This document shows positions 32,872 to 43,430 of a DNA stretch of 48,350 nucleotides, piece by piece. Source of the DNA: Chara braunii (lineage: Eukaryota; Streptophyta; Charophyceae; Charales; Characeae). The position numbers and the translations under genes are program-made. Location: the NCBI GenBank assembly GCA_003427395.1, contig BFEA01000399.1, positions 227,316-275,665 on the forward strand, written 5' to 3'. The notes beneath the pieces are model-generated. The model was given only the letters and a program-made list of their open reading frames with translations, was not told where the DNA came from and did no database searches. Each line of letters begins with the position of its first letter. Within the stretch, counting starts at the first letter, position 1.

Positions 32872-33571
32872 AGGGATCAAGCTGAATCTAGTCCTGAACT
32901 TGAATCAGACAATCAAGAGGACCTGTCACACATGACAGGTCAATGTCCCAAACTAAACTTTTAAGTTCATGAAGAACAATCTCCATATCGTGTTCTTACC
33001 CAAGTCATCTTAGGTAGCTATGTCTAAGCCTATCTCTAGGCAATATGGTAAAAAAAAAAATAGTTAGAGTGGACAATCAAAATTATCACCTGTCAAAACA
33101 TAATCAATTTTCTTTAAACTAGGAAAATTTCGGCAGCGCTTCCCGTAGAAAAAGTGTCTTTCCACAATTTATATAAGTCCAGATATAAAAGGCAAAAATA
33201 ATTTCTAACTCAAAAAGTCAAAATTATGTCTGACTTCCTGAAATAGCAGAAATTTGGGCAGCACTCCCTTTAGAAAGGGAGGCTTTCCAGATTTATACTA
33301 AGTCAGATACAAAAAGCAGAAATAATTCATAACTCTAGAGAGTCAAACTCTGTTTAACTCCCTCAAATAGCAGAAATTCGGACAGCACTCCCTTTAGAAA
33401 GCGAGGCTTTCCAGATTCATACTAAGTCAGATATGAACTCGAAAGACAGCTCGAGTTCAACTTTAGACAAAACTTAATTAATTCCTTAATTTTGTAGAAA
33501 TTTCGGCAGCACTCCCTCTAGAAACGTGCTATGCCAAAATTTATACAAGGCTAAGTCCAGAATTTGAAAGT
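32872..33571 (+). repeat. Partial, chimeric copy B of the large repeat
   Basis: At 32868-32872 the sequence passes from the CATACAACCAACAA end of copy A straight into GGGATCAAGCTGAATCTAGT, which in copies A and C lies 1-2 kb upstream (30258, 35397). It follows that sequence through four H1 stem-loops and stops at GAATTTGAAAGTA (33571), where it switches to block E. Both junctions are clean, suggesting recombination or template switching among repeat copies, or a misassembly. Confidence 0.75.
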
Positions 33572-33851
33572 ACCCCAACACGTATGACTTCAGCCCTCCC
33601 TCGCCCGATCCTGCCTTGAACCGAGGGAGATATACACCCTCCGTCTCCCTTTTTCCTCACTTCCCGCCATCTTTGCGCGACCGTTTTTCCTACTAGCACC
33701 TAGCCCACTAATCTAGAGCAAGAACTAACGTTACCATTCAATTCGTCAGCCTTAAAACCCCTATCTCCTATCTTTCCCAGCTCGCTTTAATCTAGAAACG
33801 AACTCCTATCCACCGCTCGTCCGTGAATGCACCTGGTTACGCCCGCCGTCC
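33570..33851 (+). repeat. Block E, first copy (second at 39336-39626)
   Basis: GTACCCCAACACGTATGACT through GTGAATGCACCTGGTTACGC matches 39336-39626 at about 90% in the same orientation, 5.77 kb apart. The two copies bracket copy C plus 1.8 kb of other sequence. They might be terminal direct repeats of an element, but I see no TG...CA ends or target duplications, so a tandem period is equally possible. Confidence 0.75.
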
Positions 33852-35634
33852 CACCTATCGAGCGCATCGGTCCGGCACCGCATCAGGGCAGCGCGGGACC
33901 CTCCCGGCTGCGTCACGCAGGAGTTGGTTTATATCCTTCGTCGCGAATATACATGGAGCTTCCGCAAGCCGCTCCGACCGAGTGCGCTAGCCATACCTCT
34001 CGCGAGCCCCTACGACAGGATAGGGCCTACGCGAGGCACGACTTACCTCAACGTTACGGGAGCTGTCACCTCCCTTCGGTGGACGTATCCCCGCCCAGCT
34101 ACCAGTCCACAGTACGAAAGCTAATAAGTTGCAATCGCAAAGGTGGACCAGCCGAGGGTGTTTCTCGTTCGCTGTAGCATAGGGGGTACGCGCGGTAATA
34201 CGCTATCCGACCCGCACGCGAACCGTAATCTTGGGGGGCTGAAGTCCCAAGCGCGGTTCGTCGCCGTTCGACTAGGACGCATCCCACACACCACGCGCAC
34301 ACCACTTTACGAACAGAAAAATAAAACACACACACACACTCACACACGCGAAACGACACAACACAAACAACGCGACAACGCTCCTAGCCCCTCGATAGCC
34401 AACCCATAACTTTCCAGTGCGGAAATCAAATAGGCGTCGCGCGCAAGACTTAGTATAAAACCGCGCGGATGCAGNGCCTACTCATATCGACTCGCAATGC
34501 AGGCGTACGCAAGCAGTCGCAATGATGGCGTACTATGTAGTGCCCATAAACAAACGGTCCCTCGTGGATCCGAGTACCGCTTATGACACTCAAGTGTCAG
34601 ACTCGAAGTGTCGTGAGGGTCTAATCCTTCACGACATTGCACGGCTGCAGGAATAGCCGTGCAGTCGCCGCGAGACCTCCGGCCTTTGGTCTGAGCGTCT
34701 CGGTAGGCAAGGCAAATAGGCTCTGCGCGAGGGAAAATCCCTCTCCTGCAGAGTCTAGGGTTTGGGATGTCCTGGACAAGGACCTCGAATCCCGGCCCAG
34801 AACCAACGTCCGAATAAAAAAATTCTCAAGAAGCAAAGCAAAGATAAACGGAGAGGTCATCCCTGGGCCTCTCGGTCTTACCTTCTGAGTATCCCCTTTT
34901 GTACAGGGCCCCCTTAACCCATGCAGACATTTACCCTACGTACACCCATGTATATATGTATATAAAGCGGGAAGTACGTGACGATCACTTCTCACAGTCT
35001 CATTGGGGTCCCTCACAACCATACGTATATATGTGATTGCAGGCAACCAAATCAAGAATCTGATTCATAGCACATACATGTAAATCACATCAACGAGTCA
35101 ATCGACAACCCACGCACTACACGAAGTCAACCCCAACCATCTTCAACACTCATACCCCTCGCTTTAGCCATGCAAGCCCCAACCTCCTGCTCAACCAACC
35201 TTAGTTAAATACTCAGTACCTTTGTCAAATGACCATTCAATAAAAGTCCGGGTGAAACCATAATGAAACAATGAAATCACCAGGGCTACAACCTTTTAGG
35301 TTGAGTGTGGAGGGTGAGTTGGAATTGAGTCGTGGACCGACGAATCGACAACCGACCTGTTATCATTATCAGTGATAATAGATAACGATCCTCAAGGGAT
35401 CAAGCTGAATCTAGTCCTGAACTTGAATCAGACAATCAAGAGGATCTGTCACACATGACAGGTCAATGTCCCAAACTAAACTTATAAGTTCATGGAGAAC
35501 AATCTCCATATCGTGTTCTTACCCAAGTCATCTTAGGTAGCTATGTCTAAGCCTATCTCTAAGCAATATGGTAATTTTTTTTTTAGTTAGAGTGGACTAT
35601 CAAAATTATCACCTGTCAAAACATAATCGATTTT

Positions 35635-36250
35635 CTTTAAACAAGGAAAATTTCGACAGCGCTTCCTGTAGGAAAAGTATCTTTCCATAATTTATATAAG
35701 TCCAGATATGAAAGACAAAAATAATTTCTAACTCAAAAAGTCAAAATTATGTCTAACTTCCTGAAATAGCAGAAATTTGGGCAGCACTCCCTTTAGAAAG
35801 GGAGGCTTTCAAGATTTATACTAAGTCAGATATAAAAAGCAGAAATAATTCATAACTCTAGAGAGTCAAACTCTGTTTAACTCCCTCAAATAGCAGAAAT
35901 TCGGGCAGCACTCCCTTTAGAAAGTGAGGCTTTCCAGATTTTTGCTAAGTCAGATATGAACTCGAAAGACAGTTCGAGTTCAACTTTAGACAAAACTTAA
36001 TTAATTCCTTAATTTTGTAGAAATTTCGGCAGCACTCCCTCTATAAAACTCCCTGAATTAGCAAATATTTGGACAGCACTCCCTCTAGAAAGGGAGACTT
36101 CCCAGATTTTAACTAAGTCAGATATGAGAAAAGACAAAGTTGAACTTTTGACAAGACAAAATTCAACTAACTCCTTGAATTTGTAGAAATTTCGGCAGCG
36201 CTTCCCGTAGGGAAAGTAGCTTGTCAAGATTTATACAAAGCCAAGTATAA
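35635..36250 (+). repeat. Stem-loop tandem array H1 in copy C (about six units)
   Basis: Units centred near 35660, 35790, 35915, 36035 (truncated), 36080 and 36205. Same layout as in copy A: a conserved AGAAATTT(T/C)GGCAGC stretch, an inner hairpin such as CTCCCTTT/AAAGGGAG (near 35787) or CTTCCC/GGGAAAG (near 36205), then a T-rich closing arm. The fourth unit is cut short by a deletion between two CTCCCTCTA sites. Confidence 0.75.
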
Positions 36251-36526
36251 GAAAAGATCTCAGAAAATGCAAGAATTGACCTAAGTAAAAACATTATTAC
36301 AGAAAATGCAGGAATTGACACTAACTCCTATGGCTCTAGCACGTGGCGAGCAACTAAAGCAACTACCTATCAACCTGAAACTCAGACTAAGTAGTGGCCT
36401 CACTCAGTCACATGCAAGCCATACCACAAAGGTAAGTGCTCTCACCAATCCCAAGTTAACCTCGACAAACAATAGTTCATGATCTCTCAATTATTTAACC
36501 CATTATACCTAGCTTACATAAGGCAT

Positions 36527-37465
36527 AGGTCGTGCCGCCTGAACTTACGGAACAGCTCAACTTAGCCAGGCCTAGAGTCAGAATACCTAAACTTATAGAG
36601 CGTTCTGACTTGGCCAAATATACACAAACAGAGAGCACAACTACTTTTCTCTTCTTTGGGCACATGACTAGACCACTCTAGTCGCCTTGGACTGTTTAAA
36701 GTATCCAAGTTGTATATACTTATCTTCACCTTTGTCTTCTAAGGCTGCATATGACNGAACTAACTTAAGTTCANTCTGCCCCAGTTTACCACCAGTTTTA
36801 TTATTANTTATACTCTCTTCAAGTTGTGATACGGCTATAGTCAGACCACCTAAACTTATAAAACAGTCTGATTGAATCGTTCTTAAATAGAATAGTAATA
36901 AAGTATAGCCAAATTATAACCATTGGGTTCCAGCATGTGCGAGGCTTTGAGACAGACCCCCTGAACTTGCAGAAGGGTTCAACTCTCTGCCAGATTCGTT
37001 TCTATCTGAGCCATTATGTGTGTGGCATCGAGTCAACCCCCCTGAACTTACAGAAGGGTCTGCCTCTTTGCCAAGATTATTTCTTCAGAATAAAGAGCAG
37101 AAAGATACTGAGTCACTTGAACTTACAAAGCAACTCGGTCTCCTCGTTGAGAAACCAAAGAAACAAGTAAAATCCCAATGAAAACAAAGAAACCCAAGAC
37201 ACCAAACTTAGTGAGCACCCCGAGTCCCTGAAAATCAAGCACAATCAAACCCCTCACAGGTCAGAGCAATCAGGCCACCTGAACTTACAGAACAGCCTGA
37301 CCCTCCATGCAAACCATATCACTGGGTCTCCCCAAACTTATGGGGACATCCCAGCCTTCATAGTAATCAGACCCCCTAAATTTATATAAGGGTCTGATTT
37401 CTCCATGCAAAACCAAAAAGAAACAAAGCCATGGGGTTCGCCAAACTTATGGGGACTCCCCAGCC
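36527..37465 (+). repeat. AACTTA-loop hairpin family H2 in copy C (ten units)
   Basis: Units with perfect or one-wobble stems: AGTCAGAA/TTCTGACT (36576-36583, 36603-36610); AGTCAGAC/GTCTGATT with one G-U (36839-36846, 36866-36873); ACTGAGT/ACTCGGT with one G-U (37107-37113, 37133-37139); TCAGGC/GCCTGA (37270-37275, 37295-37300); CTGGG and TCCCC stems (37322-37354); AATCAGACCC/GGGTCTGATT, 10 bp (37365-37374, 37390-37399). Loops are 19 or 15 bases with a constant core, for example CACCTGAACTTACAGAACA and CCTAAATTTATATAA. Units at 36956 and 37036 keep only ACCC/GGGT, the one at 37432 keeps only its outer TGGGG/CCCCA stem, and the first unit (36527) is essentially unpaired. Confidence 0.85.
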
Positions 37466-37557
37466 TTAATGACCCGGTCAATCATCATACAAATCCTCCC
37501 ATCATCCTGCCCTTCCCTGATGCAGTTCTTTTGTCTGACTTCATACAACCAACAAAG

Positions 37558-39335
37558 TTGAAACTGAGACTTGAGCAGACATTCCTTTACTTAGTATTGT
37601 TCAGTGTCCTGAAAGTCAAACCAAAAATAAAGTAAGGCTGCACGTCATATATTCAATCAGCAATGCAATGGGTAGTACAAATAGGGGTTATAGCTCGGGT
37701 GTATAGAGGGAAAGCAAAAGATTACTTGTAAGTTCCCTGCCTCCAGAACTCCTCCTCAGTTCCGCCAGAGCTCCCGCAATCGGTGGGCAGACTCCCCATA
37801 GAGTCTTGCTGCGGTCCTACGGGTTGCAATTCCGCCTGCCGCCTTCCCCTCAGATCAGGACCAGACTTAGAGTTAGAAGTACAGAGGTAGGAGGTTTAAG
37901 ACTCCAAGATACAAGGGGGGTGCACTCAGACTCGCAGGAGAGGGCCTTGTTGCCTTCAGCGCCTGAGGGCCCCGCAATGGCGGCCAAACTGACAGCTTGG
38001 CCAGAGAAGTCAACCTGCCGAAGTAACCCCTCCTGCCGAACCTCCCAAACTTCAGCACCCGGCCCCTCTCAACTCAACCGCGGCTGGTAACAGTCCCTTA
38101 TTGGTCTGCTGCAATATGCACCCGCCCGCAACAGCTGCCCTTACTCAACAGCAGCACTCGGTGGTGATCCACAGCAGTGGTGGCAGCACTCGTCCCGTCC
38201 ACAATAGCCACTTGTACGCAGCAGCGGCAATAACGGTCAACATCGCATTGCATGTAGCAGCAGACCGTGCATCGTACACAGCGGCATATCTGTGCCCAGT
38301 CCGCAACTTATGTGCAGTTAACAGCCACTGAAGCGGTAGCCTGCCCTCACAGCACCAACAGTTCACCGAGGTATAAACCAGCAGCAACAGCAGCGGTTCA
38401 CGGCGGTCCGCAGTCCACAGTTCTGTAGTCCACAGTCCACAGTCCTGTAGTCTACGGCCCTCCGAACAGCTCGCTCGACAGACTGCCTAACTCACCAGTC
38501 TCCAGGCAGTTTCCGTTTCCTCCTATGCGAGGCTTCTACACACCAACTAAGCCCCTACTCTCCCACTCGCTGTTGCCCCCCCTTTTCTCACTCTGCTATG
38601 GTCCTACCTTAAGTGGTGGGCGTACCTAGCCGTTCTCCCGACCAGGTGCAGACCCGTGCAAGCCAACACCTTCGTGGCTCATTCTGCCCCAGTTTCGGTC
38701 ACTCCGAGCTAATAAGAACCGGAGTGAATCCTCCGGTAGACCTCGGAGTCGTGCGGCCTCACCCTGCCTCTTTTGAAAGCCCGTTTAAATGGACAACTCC
38801 TAGTCGTTCTACCCCGGTGTAGTCTCTGAACGGTGTTGCATCAAATTCGCCTCCCTTTCTATTTCCTTTACTCCCTCTCTGGTGCACGTGGCCTGCTCTA
38901 CAGTTAGGTTCGCACAATCAAGGCTTCGCTCATGCGGGAGTACAAACCCTGGGGCGGACAATTCAAGGGACACGACTTTCAGTGATGGGCTGCAATCCTA
39001 CCACCCACCCGATATGGAGACCAGGGATGAACCCCTCGCTAATACCAGGGAGTGTACACTACCTCCTAGTCACGCACGCAGAGAGATAGAAAAAGACCAT
39101 TTTCATCAGTAGAAGTAGCAACACCTCGACCAACGGGGGAATCTCCAACCCCACCGCTTACCTACGACACTTCCCGTAGAAGTTGAGGCCAACGACCGAA
39201 TGAATCTTCCGCTAAAAAAGATGGATAGATTCATTCGTCGTTTTTCCAGTTGCCTCTTCTCCATGCAGCCTATCCCCCTCACCGTGCCATTACCGCAATT
39301 CTGCAGCTAATCCCGGCTGCGCCACTCGATTCGCA
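37558..39335. other. Non-coding stretch between copy C and the second block E
   Basis: No supported gene. Contains CAGCAG-rich sequence (38120-38410), a short GTCCACAGTCC/TGTAGTC repeat (38410-38455), and a perfect 10-bp hairpin CGAATGAATC/GATTCATTCG (39197-39206 with 39228-39237, 21-base loop). Confidence 0.5.
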
Positions 39336-39626
39336 GTACCCTAACACGTATGACTTCAGCCCTCCCTCGCCCGATCCTGCCTGGAAACGAGGGAGATATA
39401 CACCCTCCGTCTCCCTTTCTCCTCACTTTCCGCCATCTCCGCGTGACCGTTTTTCCTACTAGCACCTAGTCCACTAATCTAGAGCTAGAACTAACATGCC
39501 CATTCAATTCGCCAGCCTTAAGACCCCTATCTCCTATCTTTCCCCGCTCGCTTTAATCCAGAAACCAGCGGGGTATAACCATATTCTCCGCTCCTCAGTG
39601 AATGCACCTGCTTACGCGCGCCGTCC
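39336..39626 (+). repeat. Block E, second copy
   Basis: Direct repeat of 33570-33851 with about 10% difference and a small insertion near 39570 (AGCGGGGTATAACCATATTC). Homology stops at CGCGCCGTCC; the following sequences of the two copies are unrelated. Confidence 0.75.
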
Positions 39627-40885
39627 ATGTACATCCCCCCCTTTTCTGTTGCGCCCGCTGCTCGTTGCTCCCTAGCGCCTCAGCGCCTGTAACCGCGCCA
39701 CCTCGCTCTGGTCTTCTCCTCCCTATCCGCGCTCACCTTCCCACTCGGCTTCGTTCCCCTTTCCGTAGGATGTACCCGGCGTGGTCCCCCCGTCCCGGTG
39801 TGGGGTAACCCGGGGAGGGAATTCTGTTGCTCGCTGAAGCCATGAGCCACGACGCCTGTTACTTCGCCGCGCTCGCTTCCGAGGTCCTCGGCGAGCAACA
39901 GGGAACTCGTGTTTGCTATACCTGTCTTGAGCCTTCTCGTTTACCAGCAAGTGGGGTTCCCCATCCCTGTTTGGTGGCGGCTCTTTCGACCCCAGGAGAA
40001 CAGCTCAGAGAGGTGCATCTGTACTTTTCGATTCACGCCCAGTGGAGATTTAGACAGCTCGCGTCAGTTGTTGAATTCTGGCCGCCTCTGATATTTGAAC
40101 TTAGAGAGTTCTCTGCTATTATATAAATAATTAAGGCGTAAGGAAAAGAACAGTTGCAATTGCTTTCAATTAAGATAAGCACTCACTCAACCAAAACTCA
40201 GAATTTCCCAAATAATATCCCGTTCGATCATTTATCACAGCTCCCTCTTTCACTGCCTCCCAAATTCTCGTGTCATTCTGATGGTCACTTAAGTCTCGTG
40301 TCATTCTGATGGTCACTTAGGAACTCTCCCTCATCTCAAATCTCTCTCCCCCTCTCTTTCGCGCTCAATATTCCGCATATGGGGTCAGTCTATATGCCTG
40401 NCCCTTTCTTTCCCTGCGTTGCGGGAACGCGCCCTTTCTCCCTCTCTTTCTAGCTCACCCACTAGTCCCTCACTCTGTCCTCACTGATCTCTCTCTGACC
40501 GCAAGCTCATTCTTTTGCCCTCGCTAAATAGCTGCTGGAATTTTGACATTAAAAATAAATAAATAAATAAGTAAAACATCAATAGTTATTCGTGCTGGTC
40601 CTCTCCCTCGAGTCAAACTCCCTTGAGAGTGCCCAAGAGGGCCATCCTGACTCTCGACCAGATCCTAAGTCTTACCTCCCACTTCCCTTTATGTTGATTG
40701 CCTGTCCAGCAAGTGTGGTTGGACCCACTAACAGCGGAGTTTACCTGATTCTCGGATCAATGACAGCCTTGGTAATCTGAAAGAGTGGCCAACATCTGGC
40801 TCGATTGATTGATCTCCAGATGAGAAGTGCTCGACTCTCCAAGTGCTATCGCCAGATTAGTTGCTTGCTGAGGAACACCGTCCCC
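39627..40885. other. Intergenic sequence with a 28-bp tandem pair
   Basis: TCTCGTGTCATTCTGATGGT plus CACTTAAG repeats at 40266 and 40294. An AAATA-type run is at 40550-40572. Frames here lack family signatures. Confidence 0.45.
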
Positions 40886-41105
40886 GTCAGCAGCGAAATT
40901 CACTGATAATTCGCATCGAAGAGCGTTGTCTCCGCTAGCAGCGGAATCACGTGATCGGTCGCACCCCCAAAAAAAGGGTACCGTTACTACTAGCAGCGAT
41001 GTCTCATGAGGTAGTGAACTGACGGGCATCGTTCTTGGTAGCTGCGGGTTCACATGAATGGTCTCTCCGATCATCGATGTTTTCGCTAGCAGTGAGGTTT
41101 CATGT
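40886..41105 (+). repeat. Five-unit degenerate minisatellite with palindromic centre, period about 52 bp
   Basis: CTAGCAGCG-like anchors occur at about 40887, 40937, 40992, 41039 and 41091 (spacing 47-55). Each is followed after 4-6 bases by a short palindrome-like block: ATCACGTGAT, CTCATGAG, TTCACATGAA and TTTCATG in successive units. Confidence 0.65.
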
Positions 41106-42779
41106 TGGTAATTTGCTGGAGGGGGGGCACTGCCTCGCTGATTCCTTCACCCCTTTCCCTCTCATGGCATAACCTCTTCTCTCTCGCTGCATTCTCTCAC
41201 TTCCTCTCCACGCGCTCCTCTCTCTCTCTCTCTCATCCACACCTCCCCGTTACCACTTTCTCTCCATGTACCTGCCCACTTACAAGGGCAGGTTAATGCT
41301 CGAAGTTGCTCTGCGATGGAACGAACGTATCAAGTACTGTAGCTTCGAATGTACTCTCTCTGCTTATAAGGCCAGATTAATGCTCATTATCCAGACACCC
41401 TTTTCTCGTTCACACTCTCGCACTCCCGCATAATAGCCCCCCTTTAACCTCGAACATCGACTGTGGCGCTCTCTGCGCAGCTGGGCCACGAGTAATTTTG
41501 GTACGTCTGGTACACGTCCGCCAGCAGGTCCAGTCCAAACGTGCACTGTGTCGGGAGCGGTGTCCACCCTGCAAATNTCGATCTCGCTCCGATGACCAAA
41601 GGATCGTTCCCCGTCTGAATTGTCACTCCCCTTCTTGCTCCGTAAACAAGCTTTGAAGTCGGCTGAGCTGATTCCCTGTTCTCCGTCACCCGCTCCAACC
41701 CGTGCTTGCGCGCGGGCACACCTTGCACATTCCCCAATACAGACGCACTCCCCCCTGTCNCTAGCTCGTGCGCGTCCGCCTGTCCCAGCTCGCTCACTCC
41801 GAGGGCGTTAACTCCGTCTGTATCCGATAGCGATGGAGGNTGTGCACNCCGCGCGCACCGTTCGCTTGTCTCGACTCAACTGCCCTTCCGACCCACTACG
41901 CCCGGCATGTCCGAGAGACTTTCTCCTCTCTCGTGGTGTCTCCGCCTGAGTGCCAGCCCTCTCCTGGTTCTCAGCAGTCCGCAACATCTGTGCGCTGGGT
42001 ACGCCTGGCATGCGATCCCCTACACAAGGCCCGGTCCCCTCCTATATCCTCCGTTCCCCGACCCAACACTTCCTTCTCGTCTCCATTCGTGGCTCCCGCC
42101 CCGCTTCCTTTAACCGTCTGGCGAGTCGAGCCACCGTGTATTCGGACCGCTGGCCCCGCCTGTATCTCCCCATGATGTGACCCAGGTACACCGACTTATT
42201 GCTGCTACAGACTTACGTGCGCAGGAGCACGGGTTGATAAGGCAGAAATTCGGTCCGCATTAGTGCCAAAATGCCCATGCTTGAGGGGTTTCACCCAGAA
42301 ACGCCGTAGGCATAACATCAGATCCGCAAATGGCATAAGCAATCGATCCCAGCAGGGGGACCAAGATACCCTAGACTCACAGCCCGATCGGGGACCCAGC
42401 ATAACCATTTCATGCCGTACCAGATCCGTACCAACCGGCCAAACCCGAGAACTAGGGCCCGCCGCAGAATACTGGGCTCAAACAATCGGATGGGTCATGT
42501 ATGGTCGTACCAAGCTTCCCAATTGGAGAACAGAATGCTGATCCAGTGCCGCAGTCGAGCCGAATCAGTACGCCGCGGATCACATCAGACCATCGCAGTA
42601 CGAATGTCAAGAATGTCCGCCCTGTTCTCTGGCCAACCTTGCCACTCCATACCAGCCCCGAGCCAGTTCGGACTGTACCGAGCCTAGAAAATACTCACGA
42701 CGATCCTCCTATAGTCGCTCAGATTGCCATGGCTTGCACCGTGTCGTTGCCGACNCCAAACNGAACCTGANATAAATTG
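41106..42779. other. Intergenic sequence, no gene recognised
   Basis: CT-rich stretch at 41150-41270. A TTATAAGGCCAGATTAATGC-like segment appears twice (about 41279 and 41364). Long overlapping frames on both strands reflect high GC and few stops, with no recognisable domain. Several single Ns. Confidence 0.4.
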
Positions 42780-43215
42780 TCTCAGCGGTTCCCAGCCTGG
42801 ATTAATATATCGTAGAGGCCTCGGACCAGAAAATAGGCCGCCGCACCGGTTTTGAATCTGAAAAATATACCGCTGCAGTGGCCGGAGACCTGAGAATAAA
42901 TCACCGCAGAGGTCTCGAACCTGAAATAAATCNCCGTGAGGGCGTCGAACCTGAAACGAAACTCCGCCATGCCACCGAACCTNACCAAACCCNAANTCCA
43001 GTACCGGGCTGCTGTGCCACGCGGATGCCGAACCCGTACAACCATGCCATGATAAATCCGTACCTGTCCCGAACCTGATAAAGAATGCCGCAACGTTTCC
43101 GGACCTGTAAACAAATTTCCGCCAAGGTTCCAAACCTGGAATAACTGTCATAGTAGCCCTGGTCCCGAGAATAAATCACCACAGTTGTCCCAAGCCTGNA
43201 AATAAGTCACCGTAG
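42780..43215 (-). repeat. Degenerate minisatellite, unit about 32-35 bp
   Basis: Units resemble TCGAACCTGAAATAAATC then CCGCAGAGG, repeated about a dozen times with many substitutions and Ns. All three minus-strand frames are open across much of it and give 11-residue quasi-repeats (FQVRDLCGDLF type), as expected when the period is near a multiple of three; I do not read it as a protein gene. Confidence 0.65.
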
Positions 43216-43237
43216 TGAAACAGCTGTCACCGGGCCC

Positions 43238-43430
43238 ATACCGTACCTNAAGCACGTCAGACACCGTAGGACGTAGCCACCCCGTAACAACCCTCGTATC
43301 CGTACCGAACCAAACTGTCTCTTATACACATCTAGATGTGTATAAGAGACAGATACCGTACCTAAAGCACGTCAGACACCGTAGGACGTAGCCACCCCGT
43401 AACAACCCTCGTATCCGTACCGAACCAAAC
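43238..43430 (+). other. 78-bp direct repeat flanking a sequencing adapter
   Basis: 43238-43315 and 43353-43430 are the same 78 bases (ATACCGTACCT ... CCGTACCGAACCAAAC) except for an N at 43249. The adapter junction at 43315-43352 lies exactly between them. This is what an untrimmed mate-pair read through a circularisation junction produces, so one copy is almost certainly artificial. Confidence 0.9.
43315..43352. other. Nextera mate-pair junction adapter left in the assembly
   Basis: CTGTCTCTTATACACATCT (43315-43333) followed directly by its reverse complement AGATGTGTATAAGAGACAG (43334-43352): the two 19-bp Tn5 mosaic-end halves that form the circularisation junction in Nextera mate-pair libraries. 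It is not genomic sequence and should not be annotated as a transposon or palindrome. Confidence 0.98.

Larger units (their letters stand above)
33857..37557 (+). repeat. Large non-coding repeat, copy C
   Basis: Ungapped copy, best reference for the family. Order: hairpin-bearing 5' part with TATAAAA (34454-34460), perfect hairpin TGCACGGCT/AGCCGTGCA (34638-34663) and TGACACT/AGTGTCA (34584-34599); AT-rich middle; H1 stem-loops (35635-36250); a perfect 7-bp hairpin GACTAGA-CCAC-TCTAGTC (36666-36683); H2 hairpins (36527-37465). No gene recognised. The H1 array is about 420 bp shorter than in copy A, consistent with unit gain or loss. Confidence 0.85.

Noticed and set aside
28725-37557. CRISPR array, suggested by regularly spaced repeats
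   Set aside because: Units are diverged and hairpin-forming with related, not unique, spacers; the genome is eukaryotic and no cas genes are present.
42684-43182. Overlapping minus-strand frames of 93-155 codons with repeated 11-residue motifs
   Set aside because: A minisatellite with a period close to 33 bp keeps all frames open; no start, domain or neighbour supports a gene.
43315-43352. Perfect 38-bp palindrome with flanking 78-bp direct repeats, looking like a tiny transposon
   Set aside because: It is the Nextera mosaic-end junction; the flanking duplication comes from the same mate-pair circularisation.
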